Assembly: GCA_043776635.1 (NCBI GenBank)
Contig: JAYVRA010000032.1
Coordinates: forward strand, 1-31,815
Length of the DNA stretch: 31,815 bases
Direction: 5' to 3'
Source of the DNA: JANMEX01 sp043776635
GTDB taxonomy: Bacteria > Pseudomonadota > Alphaproteobacteria > Rhizobiales > Rhizobiaceae
Shown here: positions 6,282 through 13,952 of the stretch, in pieces
How the letters are laid out: each line of letters opens with the position of its first letter
Position numbering within the stretch: the first letter of the stretch is position 1
The notes under the pieces: generated by a model
The model's input: only the letters and a program-made list of their open reading frames with translations
Told to the model about the DNA's origin: nothing
Databases searched by the model: none
Translations under genes and position numbers: made by a program

Positions 6282-7756
6282 GTAACGTCAATCATAGCGA
6301 TGGTGCCGTCTGGCATTTCTTCAGCAATTTGTCCCTTGGGATCCTCGATGAACAACCAAACCAAAGCAGCAGCAAAGGCCGAACCAATCGCCGCCACAAG
6401 AAACAACGTTTGTGCATCATAGCCTGAATAAACAGTAAGGAACAACACACCACCAACGTTGCCGAATGCACCGACCATTCCGGCAATTTGACCGGTGAGG
6501 CGGCGCTTGATCATTGGCAGCATGGCATAAACCGCACCATTGCCTGCGTTCACGAACAGCGAACAGAAGAATGTTGCAGCGACTGCAAACACAACTCCCA
6601 AATCCGGACCCATGCGGCTCATCAAAAAGTAACCGAGCGCCGTGCCAGCCAGGCAGGCCAGCAAAACATTTTGGCGGCCAAATTTATCGCTGAGATAGCC
6701 ACCGATTGGACGGGCAAAGAATGTTGTCAGACCAAAGCTGGCGCCTAAGAAACCGGCAACGGGCAATGACAACCCAAACATATCTTTGAACAGCAATGGC
6801 AAGATGGAAACCACGGCGAGCTCGGAACCGAATGTGATGAAATACACAAAATCCAGCACAGCCACTTGGCGGAACTTATACTGGTGAATGGCGCCGACCG
6901 GTGTTGTGAAAATGCCCTTGTTGATGCGCCATGCGTCATAAAGCTGGAATATCAGCAGCGCTGCAAGAAGAGCATAAATCAGAGTTGTGCTGGTAGCGGA
7001 AAGTAAGCCCAAGGCTGATGGTCCCAGCTTGTAGGCAAGCAGACCGAGGGTGAGAACCAGAGGCAACTGCATGATGCAATAGAGCACAAAGTCCCCCTTG
7101 CTGGTAACTTCCATTGCGCCCAATTTCTTGGGGCTAAAGTAGGTCGAACCTTTCGGTGTGTCAGTCACGAAAGCATAATAGATGCCGGAATAAACAATTG
7201 CCAAAATACCGGTCCCTGCAATCGCCCAGCGCCAACCTTCAGGTCCGGCATACATGGCGGCAATAGTTGGCAGTAAGATTGCACCGACGGCAGAACCGAA
7301 GTTGCCAAGTCCGGCATAAAGACCTTGCGCAAGTCCGGTTTCACGCGCGGGGAACCATTCACCAATGATACGGATGCCAACAACGAAGCCTGCACCGACG
7401 AAGGCAAGTAAGAACCGTGCGAGCGCCAAAGACGCAAAATCCTGGGCAAACGCGAAGAATAGGCAGATAACACCTGAAATTGCCAACAATAACGAGTACA
7501 TCAGGCGCGGCCCGATCTTATCAACAAGAACACCTACAAGAATGCGTGCAGGAATTGTGAGTGCCACGTTTAGCGTGAGAAGCGCAGCAACTTGCGGCTT
7601 GGTGAGCCCGAAGGTATCGCGAATAGATGCCATAAGAGGAGCTTGGTTGAACCAAACGACAAATGTGATGAAAAAGGCAATCCAGCTGAGATGCAAGACG
7701 CGCATTCGGGGTTCAAGGCTGAAGAATGGAAATTTAGATGGTGATGCTTGGCTCAT
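6278..7756 (-). CDS. narK: Nitrate/nitrite transporter, MFS NNP family
   Basis: A 492-residue inner-membrane major facilitator of the NarK/NasA type with about 12 transmembrane segments. It imports nitrate (or exchanges nitrite) for assimilation. The two nitrate-signature regions are visible: one around G-L-Y-A-G-L-G-N-F-G-S-A-V-G in the first half, after E-W-F-P-A-R-E, and one around A-G-N-G-A...G-A-F-G-N-V-G-G in the second half. I chose the start at 7756 (M-S-Q-A-S) because AGAGGG lies 8 bases upstream on the coding strand. A start further out at 7828 would place the sigma-54 promoter inside the gene. It is the first gene of the leftward arm and is translationally coupled to the phosphatase/kinase. 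In other naming schemes this transporter is called nasA. Confidence 0.93.
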   Translation of the reverse strand: MSQASPSKFPFFSLEPRMRVLHLSWIAFFITFVVWFNQAPLMASIRDTFGLTKPQVAALLTLNVALTIPARILVGVLVDKIGPRLMYSLLLAISGVICLFFAFAQDFASLALARFLLAFVGAGFVVGIRIIGEWFPARETGLAQGLYAGLGNFGSAVGAILLPTIAAMYAGPEGWRWAIAGTGILAIVYSGIYYAFVTDTPKGSTYFSPKKLGAMEVTSKGDFVLYCIMQLPLVLTLGLLAYKLGPSALGLLSATSTTLIYALLAALLIFQLYDAWRINKGIFTTPVGAIHQYKFRQVAVLDFVYFITFGSELAVVSILPLLFKDMFGLSLPVAGFLGASFGLTTFFARPIGGYLSDKFGRQNVLLACLAGTALGYFLMSRMGPDLGVVFAVAATFFCSLFVNAGNGAVYAMLPMIKRRLTGQIAGMVGAFGNVGGVLFLTVYSGYDAQTLFLVAAIGSAFAAALVWLFIEDPKGQIAEEMPDGTIAMIDVT

Positions 7757-7792
7757 AAGTAAGTCCCTCTGGTTGCGTATAACAAGAGCATC

Positions 7793-7808
7793 GCAAAGAC
7801 CGTGCCAG
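7793..7808 (-). promoter_or_regulatory. Sigma-54 promoter for the nitrate transporter gene
   Basis: Read on the minus strand it is CTGGCACG-GTCT-TTGC, matching the -24/-12 consensus CTGGCACG-N4-TTGC exactly. Transcription should begin near 7781, leaving a leader of about 25 bases before the ATG at 7756 and its AGAGGG ribosome site. Confidence 0.8.
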
Positions 7809-7814
7809 TTTGTG

Positions 7815-7829
7815 ATGCACTGCAACATT
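7815..7829. promoter_or_regulatory. 15-bp motif shared with the DHA/ABC operon upstream region
   Basis: ATGCACTGCAACATT lies just upstream of the transporter sigma-54 promoter. It is identical to the reverse complement of 26019-26033. GCAGTGCA/TGCACTGC cores resemble binding sites described for PhaR/AniA-type regulators of carbon storage in alphaproteobacteria. That identification is a guess. Confidence 0.4.
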
Positions 7830-7923
7830 ATTGGTAAGTTATTGAACGATATGAATTAAATTTAATTGCCTAAAAAATAGCCACAAAGTAATGCGCCTAT
7901 AAATTAATCAATACATGGTATCC

Positions 7924-7940
7924 TGCACATGTTTTGTGCG
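7924..7940. promoter_or_regulatory. Candidate NtrC-type enhancer site
   Basis: TGCAC-N7-GTGCG, one base from the NtrC dyad TGCAC-N7-GTGCA. It lies about 100 bp upstream of the nirB sigma-54 promoter and about 115 bp from the oppositely directed transporter promoter, so one bound activator could serve both. Nitrogen-limitation control by NtrC is established for nas genes in related bacteria; this site is inferred. Confidence 0.5.
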
Positions 7941-8038
7941 ACGCGAGAATGGCAGAAAAAACCTGAAAATTTTCGGAAAATAGAAAAAACATCATGTAAA
8001 CAACGAGTTGATAGATAGTGGCGGAAAAAGTTCTTTTC

Positions 8039-8054
8039 TGGCACGACCATTGCT
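8039..8054 (+). promoter_or_regulatory. Sigma-54 promoter for nirB-nirD-nasA
   Basis: TGGCACG-ACCA-TTGCT, preceded by C, matches the sigma-54 consensus exactly, with GG and GC ten bases apart. The expected start site is near 8065, giving a leader of about 68 bases. That leader contains a short GCGAT...ATCGC hairpin (8077-8094) but no obvious terminator-antiterminator pair. Confidence 0.8.
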
Positions 8055-8132
8055 TTACTTTCTTTGTTGATTTGCTGCGATGCACAATTATCGCTGCAAA
8101 AATCTTAGAGAACAACGGGAGTCATCTCAGGG

Positions 8133-10580
8133 ATGAAACAAAAACTCGTCATCATTGGAAATGGTATGGCGCCGGGGCGGATGCTCGAGCATTTGCTTGA
8201 GAAAGCGCCGGACCTTTACGAGATCACCATTTTCAACGCAGAATCGCGTGTGAACTATGATCGCATCATGTTGTCGCCGGTTTTGTCAGGCGAAAAGACA
8301 TTTGAAGAAATCATCATTCATGGTGACGGCTGGTACATCAAGCATGGTATTACGTTGTATAAAGGCCACAAGGTTGTGGCAATTGACCGTGAGGCCAAAA
8401 CAGTTACCTCCAGTCACGGCGTTACAGAAAGTTACGACAAGCTCGTAATCGCCACCGGATCTTATCCCTTTATCATTCCTGTTCCCGGCCATGATTTGCC
8501 GGGCGTTTTGTCGTACCGCGACTTGGACGATGTGAACGCCATGCTGCTCGCCGCGCAAGCGCGCGCCAAAGCGATTGTCATTGGCGGAGGTTTGCTGGGT
8601 CTTGAAGCGGCTGCGGGTCTTAAAGAGCAAGGCATGGATGTAACAGTAATCCACGTCATGCCAACCTTGATGGAGCGCCAGCTTGATGCTTCCGCTGGTT
8701 ATTTGTTGCAGAAAGCACTGGAAGATCGCGGCATTAAAGTGCTGACCAAGGCCAACACCAAGCAAATTCTTGGCGATAAGCGCGTTGAAGGATTAGAACT
8801 GGCAGACGGTACAATAATCCCGGCCACGCTGATCGTTATGGCTGTTGGTATCCGCCCGAGTTCCGCGCTGGCCAAGGATGCCGGTATTGCGGTCAATCGC
8901 GGCATTGTGGTGGACGGCGGGATGCGCACCAGCGATCCGGACATTTATTCGCTTGGCGAATGCGCCGAAGTGAACGGCCAGGTTTATGGCCTTGTCGCAC
9001 CGCTTTATGACATGGCAAAAATCGTTGCTTCGCATTTGACAGGCGATGAAACACCGCAATTCATGCCGGTGGATACGCCGACGAAGCTCAAAGTTACCGG
9101 TATTGAATTATACTCTCTCGGCGATTTTGCGGAAGGCGATGACCGCGAAGAAATCGTGCTGCGCGATGCATCGGCAGGTGTCTACAAGCGTCTCATCCTC
9201 AAAGACAATAAGATCATTGGAACTGTTCTCTACGGCGAAACCAGTGACGGCACGTGGTTCAACGACCTGAAGAAGAAGCAAACCGATATCGCCGACATGC
9301 GCGATACGTTGATCTTCGGCCAGATGTTTCAGGGAGGAGCCCCCCTGGACCCTACGGCGGCCGTTGCAGCATTAGCAGATGACGCGGAAATCTGTGGCTG
9401 CAACGGCGTTTGTAAGGGCACTATCACTGGCGCGATTACATCGAAAGGGCTGACGTCGCTGGATGGCGTCCGTTCCCACACCAAGGCCTCCGCCTCATGC
9501 GGTTCCTGCACCGGCCTTGTTGAACAGCTTCTCAAAGTTACGCTAGGCGACACTTATAACCCGGCCGCCGTGCAGCCAATGTGCCCGTGCACGGATCTCG
9601 GTCATGATGAAGTGCGCCGGTTGATTGTGGCTAAAAATCTCAAAACAATTCCAGCTGTTATGCAGGAATTGCAGTGGAAAACATCGTGCGGCTGCGCCAA
9701 GTGCCGCCCTGCACTCAACTACTATCTGGTATGCGATTTCCCCGGCGAATATGAGGACGACTACCAGTCGCGCTTCATCAATGAGCGGGTGCACGCAAAC
9801 ATTCAAAAGGACGGCACTTATTCCGTCGTCCCGCGCATGTGGGGCGGCATGACGACATCCGGCGAATTACGAGCCATTGCAGACGTGGTGGATAAGTTCG
9901 GCATTCCAGCGGTAAAATGCACCGGCGGTCAGCGCATTGATTTGCTTGGGGTTAAGAAAGAGGATTTGCTCGACGTCTGGGCGGATTTGAACTCTGCCGG
10001 CATGGTTTCCGGCGCAGCTTATGCCAAGGGTTTGCGCACGGTTAAGACCTGCGTCGGAACAGACTGGTGCCGTTTCGGCACGCAGGATTCCACAGGGCTT
10101 GGAATTCGCATTGAAAAATTCATGTGGGGTTCATGGACACCGGCCAAGGTGAAAATGGCCGTATCCGGTTGTCCGCGCAACTGCTCGGAAGCCACTTGCA
10201 AAGACGTTGGTGTTATCTGCGTTGATAGCGGATACGACATCCATTTCGGCGGCGCAGCGGGGCTGGATATTCACGGCACACAGGTGCTCTGCCATGTTGA
10301 AACCGAGGATGAGGCGCTGCAAGTCATCGTCGCGCTTACCCAAGCCTACCGCGAGCAGGGCCGCTACTTGGAGCGCATTTACAAATGGATGAAGCGCGTC
10401 GGCATTCCCTCTATCAAGGCCAATGTGGTGGATGATTTGGACAAGCGCCAAGCTTATTTCGAGCGTTTTGTATTCAGCCAAAAGTTCGCGCAAGTGGACC
10501 CGTGGGCCGAGCGTGTGTCGGGCAAAGACAAGCATGAGTTCAAGCCGATGGCGACTCTAACTCTGGAAGCAGCAGAATGA
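8133..10580 (+). CDS. nirB: Assimilatory nitrite reductase [NAD(P)H], large subunit
   Basis: This 815-residue cytoplasmic enzyme reduces nitrite to ammonium. Domains in order: an FAD/NAD(P)H oxidoreductase starting with V-I-I-G-N-G-M-A and a second nucleotide-binding I-G-G-G-L-L-G-L-E; a BFD-type [2Fe-2S] domain (C-G-C-N-G-V-C near 420 and C-G-S-C near 455); a second Cys-rich segment (C-P-C near 483, then C-G-C-A-K-C); and the sirohaem/[4Fe-4S] reductase half. The cluster and sirohaem cysteines are in C-V-G-T-D-W-C (about 640) and C-P-R-N-C-S-E-A-T-C (about 680). Length and cofactor residues are complete. It is first in the rightward operon behind a sigma-54 promoter, with a GGGAG 11 bases before the ATG. 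No sirohaem synthase gene is present nearby. Confidence 0.97.
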   Translation: MKQKLVIIGNGMAPGRMLEHLLEKAPDLYEITIFNAESRVNYDRIMLSPVLSGEKTFEEIIIHGDGWYIKHGITLYKGHKVVAIDREAKTVTSSHGVTESYDKLVIATGSYPFIIPVPGHDLPGVLSYRDLDDVNAMLLAAQARAKAIVIGGGLLGLEAAAGLKEQGMDVTVIHVMPTLMERQLDASAGYLLQKALEDRGIKVLTKANTKQILGDKRVEGLELADGTIIPATLIVMAVGIRPSSALAKDAGIAVNRGIVVDGGMRTSDPDIYSLGECAEVNGQVYGLVAPLYDMAKIVASHLTGDETPQFMPVDTPTKLKVTGIELYSLGDFAEGDDREEIVLRDASAGVYKRLILKDNKIIGTVLYGETSDGTWFNDLKKKQTDIADMRDTLIFGQMFQGGAPLDPTAAVAALADDAEICGCNGVCKGTITGAITSKGLTSLDGVRSHTKASASCGSCTGLVEQLLKVTLGDTYNPAAVQPMCPCTDLGHDEVRRLIVAKNLKTIPAVMQELQWKTSCGCAKCRPALNYYLVCDFPGEYEDDYQSRFINERVHANIQKDGTYSVVPRMWGGMTTSGELRAIADVVDKFGIPAVKCTGGQRIDLLGVKKEDLLDVWADLNSAGMVSGAAYAKGLRTVKTCVGTDWCRFGTQDSTGLGIRIEKFMWGSWTPAKVKMAVSGCPRNCSEATCKDVGVICVDSGYDIHFGGAAGLDIHGTQVLCHVETEDEALQVIVALTQAYREQGRYLERIYKWMKRVGIPSIKANVVDDLDKRQAYFERFVFSQKFAQVDPWAERVSGKDKHEFKPMATLTLEAAE

Positions 10581-10903
10581 ACGCCATGACAAAAAACTGG
10601 GTTTCTATCGGCACGATTCACGACATCCCGCTGCGCGGGGCGCGCTGTGTTAAATATGGCGACATGACAATTGCGGTTTTTCGCACCGCCGAAAATCGTG
10701 TGTTTGCCATTGAAGACAAATGCCCACATAAAAACGGTCCTTTAAGCCAAGGCATCGTGCATGACGGCTGCGTGACATGCCCGCTGCACAATTGGGTTAT
10801 TTCGCTGGAAACCGGCAAAGCCCAAGGCGCGGACGAAGGCGCAACCCGCACATTTCCAATCAAAATGGACGGCGAGAACATTCTGCTCTCTTTGAGTGCC
10901 TGA
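10577..10903 (+). CDS. nirD: Nitrite reductase small subunit / Rieske electron carrier
   Basis: A 108-residue Rieske-fold protein. Unlike the enterobacterial NirD, it keeps the full [2Fe-2S] ligand set: C-P-H-K-N-G near residue 40 and C-P-L-H near residue 60. It should therefore carry a redox-active Rieske cluster. The ATG overlaps the nirB stop by four bases. In Paracoccus denitrificans the equivalent protein (NasG) passes electrons from the NADH-oxidising nitrite reductase to the nitrate reductase. Its position between nirB and the nitrate reductase gene fits that role, since the window has no separate reductase subunit. The electron-transfer role is inferred from this parallel. Confidence 0.93.
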   Translation: MNAMTKNWVSIGTIHDIPLRGARCVKYGDMTIAVFRTAENRVFAIEDKCPHKNGPLSQGIVHDGCVTCPLHNWVISLETGKAQGADEGATRTFPIKMDGENILLSLSA

Positions 10904-10904
10904 T

Positions 10905-13580
10905 ATGGCGGCGCAGGCAGGCCAAACGGTTAAAACCACGTGCCCCTATTGCGGCGTCGGCTGCGGCGTGCTGGCCACACCGCAAGTGGATGGCTCAGTG
11001 ACGATCAAGGGCGATCCGGATCATCCTGCAAACTTTGGACGGCTATGTTCAAAAGGTTCAGCGCTTGGCGAAACACTGTCGTTAAATGACCGGCTTCTTT
11101 ATCCGGAGGTGCACGGCCGCCAGACCGGCTGGAATGAAGCGCTGGATTTGGTGGCGGAAAAATTCTCATCCTCCATCCGCGAACACGGGCCGGACAGCGT
11201 GGCGCTCTATGTCTCCGGCCAGTTTTTGACCGAAGATTATTACGTTGCCAACAAGCTGATGAAGGGCTTCATCGGTTCGGCCAACATCGACACAAATTCG
11301 AGGCTTTGCATGGCCTCGTCAGTCGCCGGTCATCGTCGCGCATTTGGTTCCGATACAGTTCCTGGCACTTACGAAGATTTGGAACTAGCCGATCTTGTCG
11401 TGCTGGCAGGCTCCAATCTGGCATGGTGCCATCCAGTGCTTTTCCAGCGCATTGCCGCTGCAAAGCTCGCCCGACCACACATGAAAATCGTACTGATTGA
11501 CCCGCGACAAACCATGACGGCGGACATTGCAGATTTGCATTTGGCGATTAAACCGGATGGTGATGTGGCACTGTTTTTGGGCCTGCTGGCCTCTCTGGCA
11601 AAGGCGGATTGCTTCGATCAGGATTACATCGCGAAACATGTCAATGGAATGAATGAGGCGCTCGCCATAGCGGTAGCACAAACGCCTGAAGAGCTTGCCG
11701 CTTCTAGCGGCCTAACCGCAGATCAGACTGCGGCGTTTTTCTCACTCTTCGCCACCACCGCCAAGACCGTCACAGCCTATAGTCAGGGCGTCAACCAGTC
11801 CTCGTCAGGTACGGATAAAGTTAACGCCATCATCAATTGCCACCTCGCCACAGGCCGCATCGGCAGGCACGGCATGGGGCCGCTTTCTCTTACCGGTCAG
11901 CCAAACGCCATGGGCGGGCGCGAAGTCGGCGGCATGGCAAATATGCTCGCCGCGCACATGGACATTGAAAACAACCATCATCGAAATCTGGTGCAATGCT
12001 TTTGGAAATCGCCAACCATCGCCTCCAGGCAAGGCCTCAAAGCTGTTGATATGTTCAAGGCCGTCGCGGACGGGAGGATAAAAGCGTTATGGATCATGGC
12101 GACCAATCCGGTTGATTCCATGCCGGATGCTGACGCTGTCGAGGCTGCTATCAAGGCCTGCCCGTTTGTTGTGGTGTCTGACGTCAGCGACAAAACCGAC
12201 ACAATCCGCCACGCCCATGTGAAGCTTCCTGCCGCCGCATGGGGCGAGAAGGACGGCACAGTCACCAACTCCGAGCGCCGCATTTCGCGCCAGCGTAACT
12301 TTATTGATTTGCCCGGCGATGTTCGCCCGGATTGGTGGCAGCTGGCAGAGGTTGCCAAGCGCATGGGCTTTGCGCAAGCATTTTCTTTTGAAGGACCATC
12401 CGCAGTTTACGCCGAACACGCCGCACTTTCCGGCATTGAAAACCACGGCTCCCGCGACTTTGATATTTCAATTCATGAAACAATTGCGTCCGCCACTTAT
12501 GATGCGATGTTGCCATTCCAATGGCCCGCACCGAAGGATATGAGCAACGACGAAGACACACGGTTTTTCGCCAAAGGTCAATTCTACACCCCCGACAGCA
12601 AGGCCCGTGCCATCGCCGTTTCCGCACCAGACCTTCGAAAAATAAACTCCGAATTTCCGCTATTGTTAAATACAGGCCGCGTGCGCGACCACTGGCACAC
12701 CATGACCCGGACCGCCAAAACCGCGCGTCTTTCAGCCCATATCGCCGAACCATTTTGCGAAATCCATCCCAATGATGCGGCGTCATTGAACATCACCGAC
12801 GCCTCAATTATAAAGCTGGAAAGCCCGCACGGCAGCATTCTGGTTCGTGCCTTGCTCACTCAGCGCCAACAGGCGGGCAGCGTATTTGTGCCGATGCACT
12901 GGACTGACCAATTCGCGGCTTTGGCACGGGTGGACGTTCTGGTCGCACCGGTGATTGATCCCATTTCGGGTCAGCCCGCATCCAAAAATACAGCCGTTTC
13001 GCTTCAGCCGTTTGCCGCCAAACAATTCGGCTTTGCGGTTCTCAAAAACCGCCCTGAAACCTGCGCCGCAGACTATTGGGCAATGGCAAAATCCGAACAT
13101 GGCTGGCGCATTGAATTGGCATTTGGCCAAGCGCTCGTGGACCCGTCCGCCTTCGCCCGCACATTATTTGGCGCGGATGAACAGTCCGAACTCATTGCCT
13201 ATTGTGATGCAAACTCCGGCCAAGAGCGCTTTGCCTTGTTTGATGGCGGCAAACTTTTGGGTGCATTATTTTTAGGACCGAGCCCGGTTGGCGTGTCACG
13301 CCAAACCGTAGCAGAAGAACTCGGCAAACTTCACAGCGATACCCGCGCCCGCTTCCGCGTGATTGCGGGCCGAGCAGGCGCTGATAAGCCTGACCCGGGT
13401 GCAATCGTCTGCTCTTGCTATTCCGTAGGCATCAACCAAATCATCAATGCCATTCGCAATGATAATTGCCATTCAGTTGAGGCTGTTGGCGAGTTGACAA
13501 AAGCAGGTACCAATTGCGGCTCATGCCGGTCAGAAATCCGTGCCTTGATAATTGCGAATGTTATGGTCGCGGCCGAGTAG
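10905..13580 (+). CDS. nasA: Assimilatory nitrate reductase, catalytic molybdoprotein
   Basis: This cytoplasmic enzyme of about 891 residues reduces nitrate to nitrite at a molybdenum bis-MGD centre. An N-terminal [4Fe-4S] motif (C-P-Y-C-G-V-G-C near residue 12, followed by L-C-S-K-G) leads into the molybdopterin oxidoreductase domain and then the dinucleotide-binding domain. The last 60 or so residues are a BFD-like [2Fe-2S] domain (C-S-C-Y near 836, C-G-S-C near 870), typical of Klebsiella NasA-type enzymes. The ATG is one base after the nirD stop; an in-frame GTG at 10896 would add three residues. Electrons probably come through the Rieske protein from NirB. The symbol is used in the Klebsiella sense; Paracoccus naming would be nasC. 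Confidence 0.95.
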   Translation: MAAQAGQTVKTTCPYCGVGCGVLATPQVDGSVTIKGDPDHPANFGRLCSKGSALGETLSLNDRLLYPEVHGRQTGWNEALDLVAEKFSSSIREHGPDSVALYVSGQFLTEDYYVANKLMKGFIGSANIDTNSRLCMASSVAGHRRAFGSDTVPGTYEDLELADLVVLAGSNLAWCHPVLFQRIAAAKLARPHMKIVLIDPRQTMTADIADLHLAIKPDGDVALFLGLLASLAKADCFDQDYIAKHVNGMNEALAIAVAQTPEELAASSGLTADQTAAFFSLFATTAKTVTAYSQGVNQSSSGTDKVNAIINCHLATGRIGRHGMGPLSLTGQPNAMGGREVGGMANMLAAHMDIENNHHRNLVQCFWKSPTIASRQGLKAVDMFKAVADGRIKALWIMATNPVDSMPDADAVEAAIKACPFVVVSDVSDKTDTIRHAHVKLPAAAWGEKDGTVTNSERRISRQRNFIDLPGDVRPDWWQLAEVAKRMGFAQAFSFEGPSAVYAEHAALSGIENHGSRDFDISIHETIASATYDAMLPFQWPAPKDMSNDEDTRFFAKGQFYTPDSKARAIAVSAPDLRKINSEFPLLLNTGRVRDHWHTMTRTAKTARLSAHIAEPFCEIHPNDAASLNITDASIIKLESPHGSILVRALLTQRQQAGSVFVPMHWTDQFAALARVDVLVAPVIDPISGQPASKNTAVSLQPFAAKQFGFAVLKNRPETCAADYWAMAKSEHGWRIELAFGQALVDPSAFARTLFGADEQSELIAYCDANSGQERFALFDGGKLLGALFLGPSPVGVSRQTVAEELGKLHSDTRARFRVIAGRAGADKPDPGAIVCSCYSVGINQIINAIRNDNCHSVEAVGELTKAGTNCGSCRSEIRALIIANVMVAAE

Positions 13581-13668
13581 AGCGAGAGTTCATATGGAAA
13601 GAATGGCAGGATGCACCCCAAAAATTCATTCGAAAGCCGTGACACTTGATCTGGGGACTATACACCCA
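13581..13668. other. Gap after nasA, no recognised gene
   Basis: An ATG at 13594 opens a frame of 57 codons that runs on into the MITE. I recognise nothing in its first 25 codons. It may be noncoding or the stump of a gene lost when the element inserted. Confidence 0.3.
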
Positions 13669-13931
13669 GGGTCCGGGCCTGTTAATTTTGACGAAATGGC
13701 AGGCGAATGGCGAAACTATGCAAGGAAAACAGTGAAGGACGGGCCGTGGCCCGTTCAAACTGTTTGACGCCGCAGAGTGAAGTCAGTTGCCTGTTAGTGC
13801 CCAAATCGGGCGCTTTCCGGCGATTGCGTTGTCGCAAAGACTTGAAAATGCTCGCATTTCCGGCGCCTTCGCTTCTAGCGCTCACCAAAAATCACCTCGA
13901 CCATTTCGTCAAAATTAACAGGTCCAGACCC
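13669..13931. mobile_element. 263-bp MITE-like element, IS5-type ends
   Basis: Two 31-bp terminal inverted repeats (13669-13699 and 13901-13931) match at 29 of 31 positions. The outer sequence is GGGTCTGGACC, the inner TAATTTTGACGAAATGG. The right end abuts TA within CTAG, as in IS5-family insertions; the left end abuts CA. No coding frame of note lies inside, so it is non-autonomous. The interior holds a strong hairpin. It separates the 3' ends of the converging nitrate operon and DHA operon. A solo copy of one end lies after gyrB. Confidence 0.8.
13727..13765. other. Long hairpin inside the MITE
   Basis: AAACAGT (13727-13733) pairs with ACTGTTT (13759-13765), and ACGGGCC (13739-13745) pairs with GGCCCGT (13748-13754). 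This gives 14 base pairs with a short internal loop and a 2-base tip. There is no clear T-run on either side. It could still slow polymerase or block RNA decay at the end of the converging operons. Confidence 0.6.
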
Positions 13932-13952
13932 TAGACTAATATTTGCCTTGGC

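Noticed and set aside
7757..7828. A 24-residue N-terminal extension of the nitrate transporter
   Set aside because: The extension would be read through the sigma-54 promoter at 7793-7808. The start at 7756 has a good ribosome site and the family-like N-terminus.
8065..8132. A NasT-type antitermination leader before nirB
   Set aside because: The leader is short, has one weak 5-bp hairpin, and shows no terminator with a T-run.
13594..13767. Frame of 57 codons between nasA and dhaK
   Set aside because: Most of it is MITE sequence, the first part matches nothing I know, and there is no clear ribosome site.
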